A stretch of DNA of 47,887 nucleotides from Cytophagales bacterium (lineage in GTDB: Bacteria; Bacteroidota; Bacteroidia; Cytophagales; 172606-1): the NCBI GenBank assembly GCA_030448185.1, contig JAUJNL010000044.1:1-47887 (forward strand). The letters run 5' to 3'. A model generated the notes under the pieces. It was not told where the DNA came from. It saw only the letters and a list, made by a program, of their open reading frames with translations, and searched no databases. Below are positions 37,175 to 45,212 of the stretch, in pieces. Numbering within the stretch: the stretch's first letter is position 1; the number at the start of each line of letters is the position of its first letter. A program made the position numbers and the translations under genes.

Positions 37175-38206
37175 ATGTCAGATACGCTGTATATGCAACG
37201 GGCTTTGGAACTGGCCGTACTAGGGTTGGGAACGGTGAGCCCTAACCCGGTAGTGGGTTGCGTGATCGTTCATGAAAACCGGATCATCGGGGAAGGCTGG
37301 CACCAGAAATATGGGGGTCCACACGCCGAAGTGAATGCGATTTTATCGGTCAGGGAACCTGAGCTTTTACCGGAGAGCACCGTATACGTTACGCTGGAGC
37401 CTTGTTCACACTTTGGCAAAACACCTCCTTGCGCTGACCTGCTGATTGAACATCAGGTAAAAAGAGTAGTTATCTGCAACCTGGATACCAATCCACTGGT
37501 AAGTGGCCGGGGCATGAGCAAACTTCGCGACGCCGGGGTAACCGTAGAAACCGGGTTGCTGCAGGAAGAAGGCCGTAAGATAAACCGGCGTTTTTTCACA
37601 TTCATGGAAAAAAAACGTCCATTTATTCTGCTTAAGTGGGCGCAGACTGCCGATGGATTTATTGCCAGGGAGGATTTCTCTTCCAAATGGATTAGCAACA
37701 CGGAAGCCCGTCGACTCGTACACAAATGGCGGGCAGAGCAAGATGGGGTGATGGTAGGTACGAATACGGCACTCTACGACAACCCGCGGCTTAACGTAAG
37801 GGACTGGACCGGCGACGACCCGATCCGGATTGTGCTGGACCGCTACCGCCGGTTGCCGAAGAGCCTTTATCTCTTTGACCAGACGCAGGTTACGCTTTGC
37901 TATAACTATCTGGAGGCAGAATCCAGGGAATATGTGCAGTGGCTAAAGCTCAACGACCCGGACCAGATGCTTGAAGAAATGCTTGAGGATATGTACCAGC
38001 GTAAGATTCAATCGGTGATGGTGGAAGGCGGCAGTCAGTTGCTGCGTGCCTTTTTGAAGAAAGATCTATGGGATGAGGCACGGGTATTTGTAAGCACACA
38101 ACGGTTTGGAAAGGGTATAACGGCTCCGGTAATACACCTCCCTTTTTCGGAAAAACATGAAATTAAGGGCGATTTATTATATGTGTACCACCGGGGGTAC
38201 AATTGA
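37175..38206 (+). CDS. ribD: Bifunctional riboflavin deaminase/reductase
   Basis: Deaminates and then reduces the pyrimidine intermediate in riboflavin synthesis. 343 aa, intact. The N-terminal deaminase has the zinc motif HAEVNAI near residue 50 and PCSHFGKTPPC near residue 75. The C-terminal reductase (about 145-340) has LKWAQTADGFIA, RAEQDGVMVGTNTAL, DNPRLNVRD, and VMVEGGSQLLRAFL. Cytoplasmic. Divergent from prmC; followed by a 347-bp gap. Confidence 0.95.
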   Translation: MSDTLYMQRALELAVLGLGTVSPNPVVGCVIVHENRIIGEGWHQKYGGPHAEVNAILSVREPELLPESTVYVTLEPCSHFGKTPPCADLLIEHQVKRVVICNLDTNPLVSGRGMSKLRDAGVTVETGLLQEEGRKINRRFFTFMEKKRPFILLKWAQTADGFIAREDFSSKWISNTEARRLVHKWRAEQDGVMVGTNTALYDNPRLNVRDWTGDDPIRIVLDRYRRLPKSLYLFDQTQVTLCYNYLEAESREYVQWLKLNDPDQMLEEMLEDMYQRKIQSVMVEGGSQLLRAFLKKDLWDEARVFVSTQRFGKGITAPVIHLPFSEKHEIKGDLLYVYHRGYN

Positions 38207-38553
38207 ATAAGAATGTGTAGCCGGATAAAATTAAGTTTGTCAGCTGTCTATTCAGGCAGTCTTTACCGGGGCTTGATTTCTATTAGTCCGAAAATCAATA
38301 ACTTTACCGGCTTTTTTCAAAATGTTAAGAAAGCTTTCTAATCTCTAAATAGCTATCCTTTGCCCGAGATAACGAGAGAAAATGTCAGGGGCATCGAAAA
38401 CATACTCCCCCACTATGGAGTAGAAGCCAAGGGATGAGGTTTTAGTAAAAGCTTTCTTGTAGACTAGATCCATTTTACGATAACAATCCGGCGCACCGGT
38501 GGTTGGTATACTTTAAGGGGAGAAAGTGCGTTTTCTCCCTTGAGATTAATAAT
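38207..38553. other. 347-bp gap between ribD and the LOG gene
   Basis: No gene seen. Near its end AAGGGGAGAA (38515-38524) pairs imperfectly with TTTCTCCCTT (38532-38541), a hairpin 12 bp before the LOG start codon with no T-run after it. Probably leader or promoter sequence of the LOG gene. Confidence 0.35.
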
Positions 38554-39295
38554 ATGCAGAACGAACAGAAGAACGGACAGCCGGCAGACCACGAAGAAGA
38601 GCGAATCCGGCAGGCTTTCCGCAACCGCGACTGGAATGAAATAAAGAGTGCCGATTCATGGGCTATTTTTTAAAGTAATGGCCGAATTTGTGAATGGGTT
38701 CGAAAAACTGGCTCAGATAGGTCCTTGTGTTTCCTTATTCGGCTCCGCCCGTACCAAACCGGACAATCCTTACTATAAGATGGCCGAGGAGATAGCCGCT
38801 AAATTAGTACGCCACGGGTACGGGGTAATCACCGGAGGAGGTCCGGGTATCATGGAAGCCGCCAACAAAGGCGCCTTTGAGCAGGGAGGCAAATCAGCCG
38901 GATTAAATATTCACCTGCCGTTTGAGCAGTACAGCAACACCTACATCGATCCGGATAAGCTGATTACTTTCGATTATTTTTTCGTCCGGAAGGTAATGTT
39001 TGTTAAATATGCCCAGGGATTTATTGTAATGCCCGGCGGAATGGGCACCCTTGACGAATTATTTGAGGCTATTACCCTCATGCAAACCCAGAAGATATCC
39101 CGTTTCCCAATTGTGTTGGTGGGAAAATCTTACTGGCAGGGATTGATTACCTGGATTGAGGAAGTAATGCTGGGCCGGGAAGGCAATATTAGTCCGGAGG
39201 ACTTAAAGCTCATTAATATTGTAGACACGCCGACAGAAGCGGTAAAAGTCATCGACGACTTTTACTCTAAATATCTGTTGTCACCGAACTTTTAA
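38554..39295 (+). CDS. LOG family protein, TIGR00730 (one frame break)
   Basis: About 247 aa starting MQNEQKNGQPADHEEERIRQAFRNRDW at 38554. The frame breaks in the T6 run at 38665-38670; with five T it reads through as SWAIFKVMAEF. The body has the hallmark GGGPGIMEAANKGAF and PGGMGTLDELFE motifs of cytokinin riboside 5'-monophosphate phosphoribohydrolase-like (formerly 'lysine decarboxylase') proteins. The family hydrolyses nucleoside 5'-monophosphates; the role in this bacterium is unknown. The next gene starts 3 bp after its stop. Confidence 0.88.
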
Positions 39296-39297
39296 GC

Positions 39298-40284
39298 TTG
39301 AGACGCGTACAGGGCATATCGGTCTTGGTGCTGCTGATTGCACTTATCGGATACGGCATATTTACCAAGCTATCGGAGAGATTCGACTTCAGTTACGAAT
39401 ACGATTCTCGGTATCAGATTTACAACCCTGATAAACCACCTAAGCAGGTATATTTCGCCGGAGAAGTAGTGCCATTAGAAAACAAAACGGTAGCTCACCG
39501 GTTCAGTAATGAACTTCGGGTGCATACGTACTACAATGTCAGCTACATTCCCCTGATTCAGCGGGCCCGGCACTGGCTGCCGCAGCTTACACCCATCCTG
39601 AAGCAATACAAGATTCCGGAAGACTTCAAGTACCTGGCTATTGCGGAGAGTATGCTGCTGAATGTGGAATCGCCCCAGGGCGCCGGTGGATTCTGGCAGA
39701 TTATACCTTCTACGGCACGCAGCTACGGACTGGAGGTAAATGACGAAGTAGACGAACGGTATCACCCGGTTAAAGCAACGGTAGCCGCCTGTAAATATTT
39801 CCGGGAGGCCTACCGTATTTTTGGTGACTGGACCAGCGTAGCTGCCTCTTACAATGCCGGGATGTTTGCCATTGATCAAGCCTACCGCCGGCAACAAAAG
39901 GAGTCTTTCTACAAGTTAAAATTGAATAAACAAACCAGCACGTACATCTTCCGGGTACTGGCACTGCGTCAGTTATTGCAGCATCCCCGGGAATATGGCT
40001 ATAAAATGGGGCGTCATAACCCCTTATATGTACACCTCAGGTGGGTGAAAGTGACCCAATCCATAACGGATCTTACGGCCTTTGCGGCTGATTGGGGCAT
40101 TACCTACAGTACCCTGAAAAAACATAATCCCTGGCTGCTCGGCAATACACTCACCATTAAGGAAGAAGGTAAAACGTACACATTGCTGGTACCCAGGCAG
40201 CGGGAGATTCCTGAAGACCTGCCCGTAGAAACCGTAGTGTCGGATCTTGAACCGCAGTTGGATACCCTGCCCAAACCGGAGTAG
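39298..40284 (+). CDS. Lytic transglycosylase (SLT/MltD-like) with C-terminal LysM-like region
   Basis: 328 aa with a probable TTG start at 39298 and an N-terminal anchor helix (ISVLVLLIALIGYGIFT). The SLT domain has the catalytic Glu in YLAIAESMLLNVESPQGAGGFWQI, then YHPVKATVAACKYFREAY and AASYNAGMFAID. The C-terminal 90 residues include TDLTAFAADWGITYSTLKKHNPWLLGNTLTIKEEGKTYTLLVP, a LysM-like repeat. It cleaves murein glycan strands in the periplasm. The 2-bp gap to the LOG gene suggests translational coupling. Confidence 0.88.
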   Translation: MRRVQGISVLVLLIALIGYGIFTKLSERFDFSYEYDSRYQIYNPDKPPKQVYFAGEVVPLENKTVAHRFSNELRVHTYYNVSYIPLIQRARHWLPQLTPILKQYKIPEDFKYLAIAESMLLNVESPQGAGGFWQIIPSTARSYGLEVNDEVDERYHPVKATVAACKYFREAYRIFGDWTSVAASYNAGMFAIDQAYRRQQKESFYKLKLNKQTSTYIFRVLALRQLLQHPREYGYKMGRHNPLYVHLRWVKVTQSITDLTAFAADWGITYSTLKKHNPWLLGNTLTIKEEGKTYTLLVPRQREIPEDLPVETVVSDLEPQLDTLPKPE

Positions 40285-40458
40285 CGCATCTATTATCATT
40301 CCATTTGCTTCCACCCGTTATGCTGAACACATTCAAGACGAGAGTCAAAGAATGCCAGCACCGCGGTGAAGTATCGGCATTTTTCTCCCAATGAAATCAT
40401 TTGGGCTACTTTTGGGTTATCCATGAATGCAGGGTAATTTTGAAGAACCGCGGAATAA

Positions 40459-40562
40459 TATAGCATTCCTAAATCAAATGTATTACCGCCTTATGTCATT
40501 TTCGGCATTTCTGCTGTTCAGCAAGCAGCATAGGCTTATACGATTCAAATAGGAATGCTATA
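40459..40562. repeat. 104-bp element with 12-bp perfect inverted ends, upstream of uvrA
   Basis: TATAGCATTCCT (40459-40470) and AGGAATGCTATA (40551-40562). The inside has AAATC/GATT-type partial pairing and a small CTGCT..AGCAG hairpin at about 40511-40528. The 313-bp gap 40285-40597 has no gene. It may be a MITE or simply uvrA leader; no direct repeat of target sequence was recognised. Confidence 0.5.
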
Positions 40563-40597
40563 GTACCCGTACCTTATAAGCCGAAATTCCGGTAAAC

Positions 40598-43536
40598 ATG
40601 CTCGAAGCCTCTTCCCCAGTCAATCATACGATTACGCAACCTTCCGTTGACCACACCGGCTACGAACACATTGAAGTATACGGAGCCCGGGAACATAATC
40701 TTAAGAACGTCGACATCCACATCCCCCGCAACAAACTGGTAGTCATTACGGGTATCAGTGGCAGCGGCAAATCGTCTCTTGCCTTTGATACGATTTACGC
40801 GGAAGGACAACGCCGTTATATGGAAAGTTTTTCGGCCTATGCCCGGTCTTTTATGGGGGATATGGAACGGCCCGATGTGGACAAAATCAATGGGTTGAGC
40901 CCAGTCATTTCTATTGAGCAGAAAACGACTTCCCGTAATCCCCGGTCGACCGTAGGGACCGTAACCGAAATTTATGACTTCCTGCGTCTGTTGTATGCCC
41001 GTACGGCTGAAGCCTATTCGTACGTAACGGGTGAAAAAATGACGCGGCAGTCGCAGGATCAAATCATCAGCCATATCCTGCACCACTTCGATAATCAAAA
41101 ACTAACCCTGCTGGCACCGGTCATAAAAGGCCGTAAAGGCCATTACCGCGAACTGTTCGTACAGATCGCCAAAATGGGATTTACCAAAGTGCGGGTCGAT
41201 GGCCAGGTAGCTGATATTACGCCTAAGATGCAGCTGGACCGGTATAAAGTATCACGATATCGAAATTGTCATTGACCGGATCATTGCAAAAGAGGAAGAC
41301 CGCTTCCGGATTTCCCAATCGGTGGGCGCTTCTTTAAAGCATGGCAAGGGTATTATGATGATTCTGGATGAAAAGGGCCAGACTACCCAATTCTCGCAGT
41401 TCCTGATGGACCCCGTCTCGGGAATTGCCTACGACGAACCAGCCCCGAATACATTTTCATTCAACTCTCCTACGGCGCTTGTCCGGTGTGTAATGGACTG
41501 GGGCAAATCGAAGAAATTACGCCTGATGCCACTATTCCTGATCCAAGCCTGAGCATCAGCCGGGAGCTCATCGCCCCACTGCGAATACCGCGACATCTGG
41601 ATCTTTAAGGAACTGACTACGGTGCTCAAAAAATTTAAGCTTAATATCACCACACCCTGAAGGACTTTCCGCCGGAAGTTGTGAACCTGCTCCGTATGGT
41701 TCGGAGGGCATCCATAAAATGCCTAGCGAGAAGCACCTGAACTACCTATAATTTCAAGTTTGAAGGTATTATCAATTTTTTATGAAACAGCAGGAAGTAG
41801 GTTCGAGAGAAAACGCAGGAATGGGTGCAGGACTTTACCACGGTCCGTACTTGCCCGGAATGCCAGGGAGCCCGGCTAAAGAAGGAATCATTGCACCTTA
41901 AGGTGGACGGGAAAAATATTTCGGAATTGGCCTGGATGGATGCCCGCGAACTGGAAAAATGGTTTTCCGGACTGGAAAACCGGATTTCGGAACGGCAGAA
42001 CATCATTGCTACGGAAATTCTATGAAATCCGGAAGCGGATCGGTTTCCTGCTGGATATTGGCCTGGATTACCTGACGCTTGACCGGCCTATGCGGTCCTT
42101 TCCGGCGGAGAAGCGCAGCGGATCCGGCTGGCTACTCAAATCGGTACCCAACTGATCGGAGTACTCTACATTCTCGACGAGCCCAGTATCGGGCTGCACC
42201 AGCGGGATAATGTGAAGCTGATCAAAGCTTTGCAGCAATTGCGTGATCTGGGCAACTCTGTATTGGTGGTGGAGCACGACAAAGACATGAGATGCTCCAT
42301 TCGGATTTTATCATTGACATTGGCCCCGGGAGCGGGCCGCACGGCGGACAAGTGGTAGCTAAGGAACGCTGGAGTCTTTTCTGCAAAACGGAAGCACTAC
42401 AGCTGCTTATCTCAACGGCCAGGAAGAGCATCGCCATTCCTCAGGAACGTCGTAAGGGGAACGGCAATTTCTTAGTACTCAAAAATGCCACGGGGCATAA
42501 CCTGAAGAACGTTACCCTGACTCTTCCCTTGGGGAAAATGGTGTGCATTACCGGCGTATCGGGCAGCGGTAAATCATCGCTGATCCACGATACGTTGTTT
42601 CCGGTGCTTAACCGCCACTTCTACCGCAGCCGCCGTGAGCCTCTTCCGTTTCAAGCGGTAGAAGGATTGGAGCATCTGGATAAAGTGATTGAGGTAGATC
42701 AATCACCCATCGGCCGCACGCCGCGGTCAAATCCTGCTACCTATACCGGTGTGTTTACCGATATCCGTGCCCTGTTCGCCGAATTGCCCGAAGCCAAGAT
42801 CCGCGGATACAAACCGGGCCGGTTTTCTTTTAACGTAAAAGGAGGCCGCTGCGAAGATTGTGAAGGGGCCGGCATGAAACTGATTGAGATGGAATTTCTG
42901 CCCGATGTGCACGTGCCCTGCCAGACCTGCAAAGGCAAACGCTACAACCGGCAAACGCTGGAAGTACGGTTCAAAGGAAAATCTATTGCCGACGTACTGG
43001 ATATGACGGTGGAGCAGGCGGTTGATTTCTTTAAGCACCAACCCAAGATTTTGCGGACGGCAAAAATGCTCAATGATGTTGGTCTGGGATACATCACGCT
43101 CGGGCAGCACGCCACTACCTTATCCGGTGGTGAAGCCCAACGGGTAAAACTAGCCCAGGAGTTATCCAAAAGAGATACGGGCAAAACGATCTATATTCTT
43201 GATGAACCTACTACCGGCTTACACTTCCAGGATATTCAGCACTTGTTGAATGTATTGAATAAACTGGCTGAGAAGGGAAATACGGTACTGGTGATTGAGC
43301 ACAATATGGATATTATCAAAGTAGCGGATCATGTAATCGACCTGGGTCCTGAAGGGGGCATGGCCGGCGGGCAGATCATTGCGGAAGGATCTCCGGAGGA
43401 AGTAGCCCTTAGCCCCAATAGTTATACAGCCCGTTTTCTACGCGATGAGCTTAACATTAATCCAGCTACTGTTTTAACACCAATACCAGACGCCGGTATA
43501 CCCGCAGGTAAAGGGAAAGGCCGCAAAAAGAAATAG
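40598..43536 (+). CDS. uvrA: Excinuclease ABC subunit A (about eight frame breaks between 41250 and 42300)
   Basis: DNA damage-recognition ATPase of nucleotide excision repair. About 980 codons in span, compared with 940-950 usual. N-terminal Walker [20 protein letters not shown], then [16 protein letters not shown] and [17 protein letters not shown]. The broken middle still shows [14 protein letters not shown], a zinc-type motif, and [13 protein letters not shown] in pieces. The clean C-terminal half has [10 protein letters not shown] (second Walker A), [16 protein letters not shown] and [14 protein letters not shown] (zinc module), [13 protein letters not shown] and [13 protein letters not shown]. 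The tail ends in a basic GKGKGRKKK. Because both ends are clean and the middle holds many closely spaced breaks, I infer a stretch of poor sequence. Confidence 0.93.
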
Positions 43537-43583
43537 ATAACGCTATGGTCGATACTTGATTAACTATATTGAGCCTGTTCATC

Positions 43584-43631
43584 CGCATTCAAAATGCGCT
43601 TTTCCACAGTTCCGCATTGTAAATGCGGAAC
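43584..43631. repeat. Two adjacent palindromic hairpins sharing a CCGCATT core
   Basis: CGCATT-CAA-AATGCG at about 43584-43598, then GTTCCGCATT (43609-43618), loop GTA, AATGCGGAAC (43622-43631), extended by ACA/TGT further out. The pair of short hairpins with the same core looks REP-like. It lies downstream of uvrA. Confidence 0.55.
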
Positions 43632-43702
43632 AACTGTAGAGTCACGGGTTTATCATTCCTTAGAGCCGTTGAACACTACCAGTTGAACATCGGACATTAC
43701 AT

Positions 43703-43742
43703 ACAAAGAAGCCTTCCCTTAAATCAGGGAAGGCTTCTTTGT
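43703..43742. terminator. Bidirectional terminator between uvrA and the ompH gene
   Basis: ACAAAGAAGCCTTCCCT (43703-43719) and AGGGAAGGCTTCTTTGT (43726-43742), 17-bp perfect stem with a 6-nt loop and T-rich right flank. Confidence 0.88.
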
Positions 43743-43766
43743 GTTATTCGCTTAACTTGCTAATTA

Positions 43767-44354
43767 TTATTGCTTCTTCGTACCAGTGGAAGTGGTGGCG
43801 CCTGCCGGCTTATTTGCGCCAGTAGTAGCAGGAGCTTGGGTAGATGCTTTAGGGGCATTAGCCAGCAACTTTTTTACTACCAGGCTGGAGATATCATCGG
43901 AGGCCGGAGAGTGCAGCAACACCTCTTTTGCTAACACATACGTATATCCGTTTTCATTAGCCACTTGAGTGATCGCTTCCTGAATACGCTTCTCAATGGG
44001 CTCAAACAATTGCTTTTCTCTAGCGGCAATCTCAGTCTGGGCTGACTGCTGACGAATCTGAATTTTCTCCTGGGCCGCCTCCAGTTCTTTCTGAGTAGCA
44101 GACTTCATCTGATCGGTCATACTAGCCGCTTGACCTTCAGCTTCCTGCACCCGCTTCTGGAAAGCTTCGGCTTCTTTCTGCAAGTCTTCCTGCTTCTTCT
44201 TAGAAAATTCATTCAATTGTGCATATGCTGATTTCACCTCCGGTAATTGCTCAGACACACCTCGGGAGTCCACGTAACCGATTTTAACTGTTTGTGCCTG
44301 GGCAAATGCGCATCCGAAAAGGATGAACAGGGCAATCATTAATTTGTTCTTCAT
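43767..44354 (-). CDS. OmpH/Skp-family periplasmic chaperone, copy 2
   Basis: 195 aa with a signal peptide ending AFAQAQ. The first strand reads KIGYVDSRGVSEQLPEVKSAYAQL, then a long helical hairpin (about residues 45-125) rich in Q, E, A and K (KKKQEDLQKEAEAFQKRVQEAEGQA). The fold ends with YTYVLAKEVLLHSPASDDISSLVVKKL, and an Ala/Thr/Pro/Lys tail follows that the first copy lacks. It should hold unfolded outer-membrane proteins in the periplasm. It is 192 bp beyond copy 1 on the same strand. Confidence 0.9.
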   Translation of the reverse strand: MKNKLMIALFILFGCAFAQAQTVKIGYVDSRGVSEQLPEVKSAYAQLNEFSKKKQEDLQKEAEAFQKRVQEAEGQAASMTDQMKSATQKELEAAQEKIQIRQQSAQTEIAAREKQLFEPIEKRIQEAITQVANENGYTYVLAKEVLLHSPASDDISSLVVKKLLANAPKASTQAPATTGANKPAGATTSTGTKKQ

Positions 44355-44546
44355 GATTAATGTAAAGTAAATAAAATAATTAGTTGCGATTTACTTAAAT
44401 GGTAACAGTTTTCCTGCAATAAACACTCCAATACCACGCAAAATTCAAAAAAATCTTTGACAAATCCGACCGTAACCCCGGCGGATTACGCAGATTATAC
44501 TGTTAAAAATTGTTAAAACCTTTGATTGCGCTTCCGGAAATCCATT

Positions 44547-45086
44547 CTACTTCTTTTTCACGGTGTCATCTTTGTCACCAAGACCGAGTTCCTCCAATAT
44601 ATAATCCGAATAGTCGTGCCGCGGATTCGCATAAATCATAATCAACTCGCTGGCCTTGTCGTACATAAAATCAAGCTTACGCTCCCGCACTACCTTCATC
44701 ATTGCCTCATAGATCTTATCCCGCAATGGATTCATCAGCTCTTTTTTCTTGAGGTACAGCATACCTTCGGGACCGTATACCTTTTTATTGTACTCCATTG
44801 CCTCCTTCTTTTTTGTCTCAATGGCCTGACGCCTTTCCTGACGCATAGCCTCAGTCATGAGCACTTCTTCGGCCCGGAAATCCTGTTCGAGTTTGTCGAT
44901 TTCTATGGCTTTGGCCTGAATCTCCTGCTCCCACTTGACGGAGGCGGCATCCAGTTCGCCTTTTGCCTTTTGGGCGTCCGGCATCTTGCCAAGAATGTAA
45001 TCGGTGTCGATGTAGCCAAATTTCTGGGAAAAAACCGGTTGGCTGAAAACAAGGGTAAAAAGGAGAAGAGAAAATGCGTATTTCAT
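44547..45086 (-). CDS. OmpH/Skp-family periplasmic chaperone, copy 1
   Basis: 179 aa, signal peptide ending PVFSQK. Starts FGYIDTDYILGKMPDAQKAKGELDAASVKWEQEIQAKAIEIDKLEQDF, then a basic/acidic helical hairpin, then MLYLKKKELMNPLRDKIYEAMMKVVRERKLDFMYDKASELIMIYANPRHDYSDYILEEL. Gene order bamA-ompH-ompH is typical in Bacteroidota. It lacks the Ala/Pro tail of copy 2, so the two are diverged paralogs. A terminator-like hairpin at 45174-45204 precedes it after bamA. Confidence 0.92.
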   Translation of the reverse strand: MKYAFSLLLFTLVFSQPVFSQKFGYIDTDYILGKMPDAQKAKGELDAASVKWEQEIQAKAIEIDKLEQDFRAEEVLMTEAMRQERRQAIETKKKEAMEYNKKVYGPEGMLYLKKKELMNPLRDKIYEAMMKVVRERKLDFMYDKASELIMIYANPRHDYSDYILEELGLGDKDDTVKKK

Positions 45087-45173
45087 AGCATGCGTTGTGA
45101 ATCAAAAACGTAGTTATAACGAACAAAACCCGTTTTTTATACACAGCCAAGGGGTAAAGACCAGTATATAATA

Positions 45174-45204
45174 AACCCGTAAGGATTTCAAAACCTTACG
45201 GGTT
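45174..45204 (-). terminator. Terminator-like hairpin after bamA
   Basis: AACCCGTAAGG (45174-45184) and CCTTACGGGTT (45194-45204), 11-bp stem with a 9-nt loop, followed on the minus strand by TTATTATAT. It could reduce read-through from bamA into ompH copy 1. Confidence 0.65.
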
Positions 45205-45212
45205 ATAATGAA

